Below the pieces are notes generated by a model. The model ran no database searches and had not been told where the DNA came from. It was given only the letters and a program-made list of their open reading frames with translations. From the NCBI GenBank assembly GCA_937901465.1, contig CALGTU010000060.1, positions 1 through 5,860 of the forward strand: a DNA stretch of 5,860 nt, read 5' to 3'. Position numbers and translations under genes: made by a program. Positions within the stretch are counted from its first letter, which is position 1; every line of letters starts with the position of its first letter. This DNA is from an uncultured Clostridia bacterium (GTDB lineage Bacteria; Bacillota; Clostridia; Oscillospirales; Ruminococcaceae). Positions 1 through 5,066 of this stretch are shown piece by piece.

Positions 1-501
1 TGAACCGTCTTCATATCTTCTCCATGAAGCGATGTGTGCTTCATAGATGTTCATCGGACTCTTGTAGATATTCTTCTTTTTCTTTTCTTCGCGCCACTTG
101 GCATCTTTCCATTCGTAATGGCTTTCGATGTCAACATACTTCGAAGCTGTGCTTGGTCTTGTTTCCATATGGAATCCATAAGGGTCAGACTTCATTACAA
201 CTCTTCCGTTATGAGATTCGATGCTGTATTTATAAGCACCGAATTCGGGGAAACCTTCTACAAAAATTTCCCATATGCCGTCGGCAATCTTGTTCATCGG
301 TGAGTTATCTCTGTTCCAGTCGTTAGCATCACAAACGAGAGAAACCGATTTTGCATTCGGAGCCCATACTCTGAACACTACGCCTTTCTTGTCATCGAGT
401 TCAGCGGGGTGTGAACCGAAAAACTCATAAGCCTCATAGTTTTTGCCCTGGTGGAAGAGATAAAGCGGTAATTCATAATCCGCAGAATTTATCTTCGCCA
501 T
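1..501 (-). CDS. glgB: 1,4-alpha-glucan branching enzyme GlgB, N-terminal part (cut by window edge)
   Basis: The enzyme makes alpha-1,6 branches in glycogen by cutting an alpha-1,4 glucan and transferring the piece; it acts in the cytoplasm. Only the first 167 residues are present; the gene continues past position 1, so the GH13 catalytic barrel is mostly outside the window. Visible are a CBM48-like N-terminal beta-sandwich with GVVFRVWAPNAKSVSLV at about residues 40-56 followed by NDWN at 60-63, the segment KSDPYGFHMETRP near 104-116, and NIYEAHIASWRR at about 151-162, the family's conserved entry into the catalytic domain (usually NIYEVHLGSWRR). The ATG at 499-501 follows an AGGAGGA ribosome binding site (509-515) with 7-nt spacing, so the start is firm. 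It lies 183 bp downstream of spoIIE on the same strand and has its own candidate promoter. The branching-enzyme assignment rests on these motifs; another CBM48/GH13 glucan enzyme is a less likely alternative. Confidence 0.93.
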   Translation of the reverse strand, partial: MAKINSADYELPLYLFHQGKNYEAYEFFGSHPAELDDKKGVVFRVWAPNAKSVSLVCDANDWNRDNSPMNKIADGIWEIFVEGFPEFGAYKYSIESHNGRVVMKSDPYGFHMETRPSTASKYVDIESHYEWKDAKWREEKKKKNIYKSPMNIYEAHIASWRRYEDGS

Positions 502-533
502 AAAATAATCCTCCTATAACAACGCATACACAT

Positions 534-543
534 AGGTATACCT
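534..543. repeat. 10-bp palindrome AGGTATACCT in the glgB leader
   Basis: A perfect self-complementary 10-mer lies roughly 12-21 nt downstream of the proposed glgB transcription start. It could be a small operator or chance; its arms are too short, with no loop, to form a useful RNA hairpin. Confidence 0.3.
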
Positions 544-560
544 TTTATATTCCAATATAC

Positions 561-589
561 ATTCTATCAAAAAGCTGTAATAATTACAA
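561..589 (-). promoter_or_regulatory. Candidate sigma-A promoter of glgB
   Basis: Read on the minus strand, a TTGTAA -35 element (584-589) and a TAGAAT -10 element (561-566) are separated by exactly 17 bp. Transcription would start near position 554, giving a leader of about 50 nt before the glgB ATG. The -35 matches the consensus at 4 of 6 positions and the -10 at 5 of 6. In such A+T-rich DNA chance matches occur; the correct spacing and position support it, but it is not proven. Confidence 0.55.
576..588. promoter_or_regulatory. Palindrome TGTAAT-A-ATTACA over the glgB -35 element
   Basis: A perfect 6-1-6 palindrome overlaps the proposed -35 hexamer and spacer of the glgB promoter, a position where a bound repressor would block RNA polymerase. 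Its core TAATAATTA equals the TAATnATTA core of the 7-1-7 boxes bound by Fur-family regulators (Fur, PerR, Zur). The flanking bases do not clearly match any one member. Calling it an operator is inference. Confidence 0.35.
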
Positions 590-684
590 GTTTTTTTGCA
601 GAATTTCTATAAATTAACTGTATGCGTTGTTATGTTTTTGTATAATATGACAAAAATTTTGTGTTGATTATGGGAAATAGCCTG

Positions 685-2964
685 TCAATTTCTTTTAAGT
701 TTTACAACAGCAACCGTTGTATCATCTGAAAAGGCTGATGAAAAGGTTTTTTGTGCCGACATTATTTTTTCACTTATCTCATCTGAAGAGAGTTTTGAAG
801 AGCGTCTTAAAATTTCTGATATCACGGGATATGTTTCTTCAGATATTCCATCGGATGTAAAAACAAGCGTGTCATTTTCACGCAGTTTAAGAGAATATTC
901 TTCGGGAGAAATTTTACTCAAAATTCCTATTGGAAAAGATGCCGAAGAATATTTTTTTATCTGTCCTTTTGAACAATGAAAAGAGGTACTCCCGCCAAGT
1001 TTCATAATCTTTGTTTCGCCGCCTGAAAGTCCTATTTTAACAAAATCCACAGTAGCAAAACTCTCGTCATCCGATTTAACCTGCATAGCCGAATTTATAA
1101 GTTTTGCCGCAGAAGAAAAATCCGCACCCGCAGAGAGAAGTTTTTCTATCGACGACGATGCAAAAATACTGTCTATCGCAGCACGGTTTCCCCTGCCCAT
1201 TCCATCAGAAAGAACAGCATAGAAATTCCCTTTTCCGTCATAAAAACTTTTAACTGTATCACCTGATTGTTCATTCTCTTTTGACGATACCGAAGACACT
1301 GAAAAATCAATATCAAAACGCGGTTTTTCTTCCATAGAAAAGCTGATAAGTCCGTTGGTATAAGAGAAAACAGGAAGTGAAAAATCAACATCTGCAAAAT
1401 CAGATATTTTCTCACAAAAATCAGCCTTATCGGGTTCTTTTCCCGTAAAATATCCGCTTATAAAAGTCTTTCCTGATTTATCTGTAAAAGCGGTTGAAAC
1501 AACATCTGTAGCACCATTTTTTATAAGATATTTTTTGGTTTCGTCAGAAAGTCTTTTATCTGTTATTCCAAAAGAAGAAATATCCCTTGAAAGAGATAAA
1601 AGAAGGTTTTCTGTCATATCAAGTTCTTCAAACAGAAGACCTCGCATTTCACGGAATTTTCTTTTGGTATTTATGCAAGCGTTTCTCTCTCTGAATGCAT
1701 TTGTAAACTCTTTCGCCAACGCACTTCTGCGGTAACAGCTTGATAATCCTTCGGGGAGCATATTTTCAGAAAGTTCTCCGTTTATATATGTAAGTTTTTT
1801 GGCGTTATCAAAATTCTCGCTTGTCCTGTCAAAATCGTTTTCCCAGCAACGCATATTTCCCCTGCAATCTGAACATACCCTTTCGCATACTGTTATCGAA
1901 AGATTTTCCTCAGGAGTTTTCTTTTCGAGTGCTAAAGAAAGTTTCTCTGCCTTTTCTCGTATCTCTCCTATTGAGTTTGCAAGAAAAGAAAGTTTTCCTG
2001 AAATATTTTCTGAAATATCACCTGTTGAAGAAAGTGTTGCTATGCCTAAAAATCTTGATAATATCTTTTCGGGGAAAAGCATAAATACAGCAGACGCCGT
2101 AGCTATATCAGCAATATATTTTGCGGTATCAGAATTCATTCCTGAAGAAATCGCGCCTATAACATTTATCATAAGAAAAGAAAGTGATGTTATCATAACT
2201 CCCTTTTCCGAAACGAATCCGCATATTACCGCTGATACTGTAAGCACAGCAGAAATAGTGACAAAATCATCAGAAAAAAGCATAAAAGATGCTATCGAAA
2301 GCGAAGAAAGAATTACCGCCCCCGATGAGCGAAATCTTCTTGCGAAAGAAAGTATCATAAAAGCAGAAAGAATCCTTCCGATATTGAGAAAAGAAACCGA
2401 AACCGAACAAAGTGATGAAATTATAAAAATATAGAAAACAGAAAGTGTTACGGCGGTTATCCCCTCAATAGAAAGTTTTTCAGACAACGCTTTTTTCTCT
2501 GTTATATAAGAAATCGAAAAGGTCATTACTGTGCAGAGTAAAGATTTCATTATTATCACAGCAAACGACGATGGCAACGGAGAAAGAAGAAATGTAACAA
2601 CAAACGAGCAAACGGTATAACAAACTGATGTAACTATTGTTATTCCCTTATACGAAAGATTTTTCCCCAGAACTTCACATATAAAAATTTTTACTATAAA
2701 AATAACAAGCATTGATGTTATTTCGGGTATTGAAAATCCTACATTCCCCGTTATGAAATATGTAAGCATAGCCCCCATGAAACCTATCATTCCGTAACTC
2801 ACGGGGAGTATTCCCGAAAAGACGGCGATATAGGGCGACGGGATACCTCTTATCTTTGAAAAAGCGAATAACATTGCCAAAAGAAAAATAACAGTTCCGC
2901 GAAGCATAGAAGATGCGGTATGTCTTGCGACAGCGTTTGATTTTAATGCAGAAATCCTTTGCAT
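685..2964 (-). CDS. spoIIE: Stage II sporulation protein E, membrane PP2C-type serine phosphatase
   Basis: SpoIIE sits at the asymmetric division septum and dephosphorylates the anti-anti-sigma factor SpoIIAA, which releases sigma-F in the forespore. The 759-residue product is close to the 827 of Bacillus subtilis. Residues about 20-310 are very hydrophobic with multiple membrane segments. A soluble central region follows, with a cysteine cluster (C360, C364, C367, C373, then W374) often seen in clostridial SpoIIE. The C-terminal PP2C domain has metal-binding aspartates in the expected places: D569 (GDT), D587 (SDGMG), D705 (TSDG) and D747/D748 (DDTT). The 18- and 118-residue gaps between the first three equal those of the B. 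subtilis D610, D628 and D746. The frame stays open to an ATG at 3039, but that start lacks a ribosome binding site. The ATG at 2964 has GGAGG (2974-2978) nine bases upstream and gives the usual N-terminus. The gene appears to be a single transcription unit. Confidence 0.95.
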   Translation of the reverse strand: MQRISALKSNAVARHTASSMLRGTVIFLLAMLFAFSKIRGIPSPYIAVFSGILPVSYGMIGFMGAMLTYFITGNVGFSIPEITSMLVIFIVKIFICEVLGKNLSYKGITIVTSVCYTVCSFVVTFLLSPLPSSFAVIIMKSLLCTVMTFSISYITEKKALSEKLSIEGITAVTLSVFYIFIISSLCSVSVSFLNIGRILSAFMILSFARRFRSSGAVILSSLSIASFMLFSDDFVTISAVLTVSAVICGFVSEKGVMITSLSFLMINVIGAISSGMNSDTAKYIADIATASAVFMLFPEKILSRFLGIATLSSTGDISENISGKLSFLANSIGEIREKAEKLSLALEKKTPEENLSITVCERVCSDCRGNMRCWENDFDRTSENFDNAKKLTYINGELSENMLPEGLSSCYRRSALAKEFTNAFRERNACINTKRKFREMRGLLFEELDMTENLLLSLSRDISSFGITDKRLSDETKKYLIKNGATDVVSTAFTDKSGKTFISGYFTGKEPDKADFCEKISDFADVDFSLPVFSYTNGLISFSMEEKPRFDIDFSVSSVSSKENEQSGDTVKSFYDGKGNFYAVLSDGMGRGNRAAIDSIFASSSIEKLLSAGADFSSAAKLINSAMQVKSDDESFATVDFVKIGLSGGETKIMKLGGSTSFHCSKGQIKKYSSASFPIGILSKISPEEYSLKLRENDTLVFTSDGISEETYPVISEILRRSSKLSSDEISEKIMSAQKTFSSAFSDDTTVAVVKLKRN

Positions 2965-2973
2965 TTTTAACTT

Positions 2974-2978
2974 CCTCC
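2974..2978 (-). promoter_or_regulatory. Ribosome binding site that sets the spoIIE start
   Basis: GGAGG on the minus strand lies 9 nt before the ATG at 2962-2964. The upstream in-frame ATG at 3037-3039 has only A/T-rich sequence before it, and the one at 3001-3003 has an AGGGG run only 1-2 nt away, too close to work well. This decides for the shorter 759-residue protein. Confidence 0.8.
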
Positions 2979-3029
2979 GTATTATAAAATTGCGGTTCGT
3001 CATTCCCCTTTGAAAAATCCGTAAAACAT

Positions 3030-3063
3030 ATAATAACATAAAGTTTTAAAAAACCTTGTCGGA
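3030..3063 (-). promoter_or_regulatory. Possible Spo0A-dependent spoIIE promoter
   Basis: On the minus strand a TATTAT -10-like element (3030-3035) lies about 66 bp before the spoIIE start codon. No good -35 hexamer stands 17 bp upstream. Instead, on the plus strand, TGTCGGA at 3057-3063 matches the Spo0A box TGTCGAA at 6 of 7 bases and would be centred near -37. In B. subtilis spoIIE is known to be transcribed by sigma-A with Spo0A~P bound at the -35 region. The parallel is suggestive but rests on one short box. Confidence 0.35.
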
Positions 3064-3084
3064 TGAAGACAGCAAAAAATATCG

Positions 3085-3120
3085 AAAAAATAAAAGCGTC
3101 AGATTTTTCTGACGCTTTTA
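3085..3120 (-). terminator. Intrinsic terminator of rsmA, overlapping its stop codon
   Basis: The arms TAAAAGCGTCAGA (3091-3103) and TCTGACGCTTTTA (3108-3120) pair perfectly over 13 bp around a 4-nt loop. Read on the minus strand the hairpin is followed by six T (3085-3090). The 5' arm and loop encode the last rsmA codons and the TGA stop (3099-3101) is in the 3' arm. It separates rsmA from spoIIE. On the plus strand the tail is only TTTTA, so termination that way would be weak. Confidence 0.9.
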
Positions 3121-3950
3121 GCAATATTTATGAAATCTTCCATAGAAAGTTGTTCGGGGCGGATACTTTCTGAAAGTCCCGCTGATTTTATCGCTTCAAT
3201 AACCGTTTTCTTATCCATTGAAAGTCCTGATGAAAGTGAGTTTGAAAGAGTTTTTCTGCGTTGAGAAAAAGCCGCTCTTACAACCTTGAAAAAGTGTTTT
3301 TCATCATCTACTTTTTGCTCGTTTTTTATATCAAGTCTGATAACGGCACTATCAACATTCGGTGATGGCATAAAACTTCCTCTTGAAACATTGAAAAGAA
3401 GTTTCGGTTCAGAGTAATATCTTACCGCAACCGTTACCGCACCTACATCGCGGGTTCCGAGTTCTGCGGTAAGTCTTGTTGCGGCTTCTTTCTGAACCAT
3501 AACTGTTATCGCTTTTATATTCAGTCTGCTTTCCAGAAGCGACATAATGATAGGCGATGTTATATAATAAGGCAGATTTGCGCAGACATAAACATCCATA
3601 CCTGAAAATTCTTCTTCGATAACTTTGTTAAGGTCAACTTTCAAAACATCTTCGTTTATAATTTTAACATTATCAAAATCAGAAAGTGTTTCAGAAAGAA
3701 CAGGGATAAGTCTGTCGTCAATTTCTATCGCAACAACTTTATCCGCTCTTTTTGCAAGTTCAGCAGTAAGCACTCCCACTCCCGTTCCGATTTCTATTAC
3801 GCCTGTTCCCGCTGACGCCCCGCCCTCTTCGGCGATTCTGGGACAAACAGAGGGGTTTACTATAAAATTCTGTCCCAACGACTTTGAAAAAGTAAATCCA
3901 TGACGGGAAAGAATATCTTTTACAACCGATATATTAGTTAAATTCTGCAT
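3099..3950 (-). CDS. rsmA: 16S rRNA (adenine1518/1519-N6)-dimethyltransferase RsmA (KsgA)
   Basis: The enzyme uses S-adenosylmethionine to dimethylate two adjacent adenines in the 3'-terminal hairpin of 16S rRNA, a late step in 30S subunit assembly. The 283-residue length is normal. Seen are the N-terminal family signature SKSLGQNF (22-29), SAM-binding motif I IEIGTGVG (52-59, with Thr where Pro is usual), the acidic end of strand 2 (E76, D78), NED (99-101), the catalytic NLPYYIT (125-131), FMPSPNVDSAVIRL, and FSQRRKTLSNSL in the C-terminal helical domain. The frame can be opened at a TTG at 3977, but the proposed transcription start is near 3973, so that codon would not be in the message. 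The ATG at 3950 has a GGGGG ribosome binding site (3955-3959) four bases upstream and is chosen. The gene has its own promoter and terminator. Confidence 0.96.
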   Translation of the reverse strand: MQNLTNISVVKDILSRHGFTFSKSLGQNFIVNPSVCPRIAEEGGASAGTGVIEIGTGVGVLTAELAKRADKVVAIEIDDRLIPVLSETLSDFDNVKIINEDVLKVDLNKVIEEEFSGMDVYVCANLPYYITSPIIMSLLESRLNIKAITVMVQKEAATRLTAELGTRDVGAVTVAVRYYSEPKLLFNVSRGSFMPSPNVDSAVIRLDIKNEQKVDDEKHFFKVVRAAFSQRRKTLSNSLSSGLSMDKKTVIEAIKSAGLSESIRPEQLSMEDFINIAKSVRKI

Positions 3951-3979
3951 AATGCCCCCAAAATTATTATTTCTCAAAA

Positions 3980-4008
3980 ATTATACCACATCAGTCATTT
4001 TTTGTAAA
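3980..4008 (-). promoter_or_regulatory. Sigma-A promoter of rsmA
   Basis: On the minus strand TTTACA (4003-4008) and a perfect TATAAT (3980-3985) are separated by 17 bp, and TGG directly before the -10 makes an extended -10 element. The expected start near 3973 leaves a leader of about 23 nt before the ATG at 3950. This is the strongest promoter match in the window. Confidence 0.8.
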
Positions 4009-4012
4009 GGTA

Positions 4013-4041
4013 TTGCAAAAAGTATCGAAAAATGTTATATT
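4013..4041 (+). promoter_or_regulatory. Sigma-A promoter of the dCMP deaminase gene
   Basis: TTGCAA (4013-4018) and TATATT (4036-4041) are 17 bp apart, with TGT before the -10 forming an extended -10 element. Transcription would start near 4048, about 25 nt before the ATG at 4073. The -35 box is only 4 bp from that of the divergent rsmA promoter, so the two promoters stand back to back and polymerase binding at one may hinder the other. Confidence 0.7.
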
Positions 4042-4072
4042 ATCTTAAAGACATTCCGAAAGGGTGATAATT

Positions 4073-4561
4073 ATGGGAAGAATTGATAAAATAAACTACT
4101 ATCTCGATATTGCTGAAACAGTTCTTGAAAGAGGAACCTGTCTTCGCAGAAATTTCGGTGCTATCATTGTTAACAACGATGAAATAGTTTCAACAGGTTA
4201 TGTAGGTGCACCAAGAGGAAGAGCAAACTGTGTTGACCTTGGTTACTGCACAAGAGAAAAACTCAACATCCCCAAGGGACAGAGATATGAACTCTGTCGT
4301 TCTGTTCACGCAGAACAGAATGCCATTATCTCTGCATCTCGTGCTGATATGATAGGTGCTACTATCTATCTCGCTTGTCACGATGCTAAAACAAACGAAC
4401 TTTATGGTGATGTAGAACCCTGTTCAATGTGTAAAAGAGCGATTATCAACGCAGGTATCGAAAAGGTAATCGTAAGAACATCAAGAACAGAATATAAGAT
4501 TTTCAATGTAATCGATTGGGTTGAAAATGACGACTCAATAAACGGCTCAGAAGGATATTAA
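4073..4561 (+). CDS. comEB: Deoxycytidylate (dCMP) deaminase, ComEB type
   Basis: It is predicted to deaminate dCMP to dUMP, the substrate of thymidylate synthase, in the cytoplasm. The 162-residue protein has the zinc-dependent deaminase fold: HAEQNAI (H79 as zinc ligand, E81 as proton shuttle) and EPCSMC (C117 and C120 as zinc ligands). RRNFGAIIVNNDEIVSTGYVGAPRG (25-49) is typical of the dCMP deaminase subgroup; the asparagine and GAPRG part shape the nucleotide pocket. Cysteines C53, C59 and C75 ahead of HAE could form a second, structural zinc site as known in the family; this is inference. The frame also opens at GTG 4064, but that codon overlaps the AAGGGTGA ribosome binding site, so ATG 4073 is chosen. 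The gene is alone on the plus strand and ends at a terminator. The symbol is taken from the B. subtilis relative; there is no sign of a competence operon here. Confidence 0.88.
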   Translation: MGRIDKINYYLDIAETVLERGTCLRRNFGAIIVNNDEIVSTGYVGAPRGRANCVDLGYCTREKLNIPKGQRYELCRSVHAEQNAIISASRADMIGATIYLACHDAKTNELYGDVEPCSMCKRAIINAGIEKVIVRTSRTEYKIFNVIDWVENDDSINGSEGY

Positions 4562-4592
4562 ACGCGTGGTCTTCGACGGAATTTATTAATTA

Positions 4593-4624
4593 AAAAAAGG
4601 ACAACCATCCGGTTGTCCTTTTTT
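4593..4624. terminator. Bidirectional intrinsic terminator between the deaminase gene and iscU
   Basis: AAAAAAGGACAACC (4593-4606) and GGTTGTCCTTTTTT (4611-4624) pair perfectly over 14 bp with the loop ATCC. T-runs follow the GC-rich stem on both strands (TTTTTTATTTT on plus, seven T on minus). It serves the deaminase gene, which ends at 4561, and the iscS-iscU operon, which would end just after the iscU stop at 4628. Confidence 0.93.
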
Positions 4625-4627
4625 ATT

Positions 4628-5050
4628 TTAATGACATGCTTCGCAGTCGCCTATCTCTCCTACTATCGGAAGTGGGTCAATGCCGTTTCTGCGGTAATAA
4701 TCTGAAAGTGCTGATTTTATAGCCTGTTCTGCTAAAACCGAACAATGAAGCTTAACATCAGGAAGTCCGTCGAGCGCTTCAACAACGGCTTTGTTTGTGA
4801 GTTTGAGAGCATCGTCAAGAGATGCACCCTTGATCATTTCTGTTGCGATTGAAGATGTTGCAACAGCAGCACCGCAACCGAATGTCTTGAACTTGACATC
4901 TGTGATGATGTTGTTTTCAACCTTGATATACATTTTCATTATATCTCCGCATTTTGCGTTACCAACTTCGCCTATTCCGTCAGCATCGGGAATTTCTCCT
5001 ACATTTCTGGGGTTTGTGAAGTGGTCCATAACCTTTTCGCTGTAAATCAT
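4628..5050 (-). CDS. iscU: Fe-S cluster assembly scaffold protein IscU/NifU (N-terminal NifU type)
   Basis: The protein receives sulfur from the cysteine desulfurase and builds Fe-S clusters for transfer to apoproteins in the cytoplasm. All scaffold residues are present in the 140-residue product: C34 with D36 (AKCGD), C59 (TFGCGAA) and C103 (KLHCSVLAEQAI). The start MIYSEKVMDHFTNPRNVGEI is typical of clostridial members. There is no C-terminal NifU (Nfu) or ferredoxin-like domain, so the length is that of a stand-alone scaffold. It ends in an extra tail, roughly residues 118-140, finishing GDCEACH, with C136 and C139 beyond the three conserved cysteines. ATG 5050 has AAGGAGA (5057-5063) at 6-nt spacing. 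It begins 16 bp after the stop of the upstream desulfurase gene and is the last gene of that operon. LPPVKLHC of many relatives reads LPDVKLHC here, a conservative difference. The name nifU is equally used for this type. Confidence 0.95.
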   Translation of the reverse strand: MIYSEKVMDHFTNPRNVGEIPDADGIGEVGNAKCGDIMKMYIKVENNIITDVKFKTFGCGAAVATSSIATEMIKGASLDDALKLTNKAVVEALDGLPDVKLHCSVLAEQAIKSALSDYYRRNGIDPLPIVGEIGDCEACH

Positions 5051-5066
5051 TTTTATTCTCCTTTAA

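Larger units (their letters stand above)
516..633. repeat. Perfect 15-bp inverted repeat with 88-bp spacer, upstream of glgB
   Basis: ATAACAACGCATACA at 516-530 is exactly repeated in inverted orientation at 619-633; pairing stops on both sides of each arm. The inner arm directly abuts the glgB Shine-Dalgarno sequence (509-515). The outer arm lies about 30 bp upstream of the proposed -35 element. The spacer contains the whole candidate promoter. No target-site duplication is visible next to the arms, so a miniature transposable element is not supported. It may be a pair of operator sites, or the two sides of a long-range stem in any transcript entering from spoIIE. Confidence 0.8.
502..684. 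other. Intergenic region between spoIIE and glgB
   Basis: This A+T-rich stretch holds the glgB ribosome binding site, leader, candidate promoter and repeats listed separately. No GC-rich hairpin with a T-run follows the spoIIE stop at 685; the only candidate is a weak near-palindrome around ACAAAAATTTTGT (650-662). No small open frame with a ribosome binding site is seen. Confidence 0.7.

Noticed and set aside
24..326. Two overlapping plus-strand open frames of 89-100 codons near the left edge
   Set aside because: They are antisense to the GlgB N-terminal coding region, which shows clear family motifs; no ribosome binding site or recognisable protein is present.
516..633. Miniature transposable element with 15-bp terminal inverted repeats
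   Set aside because: No flanking target-site duplication is visible and the element would contain the glgB promoter; without other copies this cannot be claimed.
641..646. Perfect TATAAT on the plus strand downstream of spoIIE
   Set aside because: No -35 element lies at a suitable distance and no plus-strand gene follows; it would only read antisense into spoIIE.
1799..2434. A 211-residue open frame on the plus strand inside spoIIE
   Set aside because: It begins with TTG, has no ribosome binding site and lies wholly opposite the well-supported SpoIIE coding sequence; its low-complexity Ser/Glu/Ile-rich protein reflects the antisense of membrane-segment codons.
2675..3124. A 149-codon minus-strand open frame overlapping the spoIIE start
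   Set aside because: It runs through the rsmA terminator and out of frame through the first membrane segments of SpoIIE; no recognisable domain or ribosome binding site.
1025..4708. Hexamer GAAAGT occurs about 17 times on the plus strand, far more than its complement
   Set aside because: Nearly all copies are the complement of Leu-Ser codon pairs CTT-TCN in SpoIIE and RsmA. Codon-pair preference and frequent Leu-Ser explain it; there is no regular spacing or intergenic enrichment, so an uptake or Chi-like signal is not supported.
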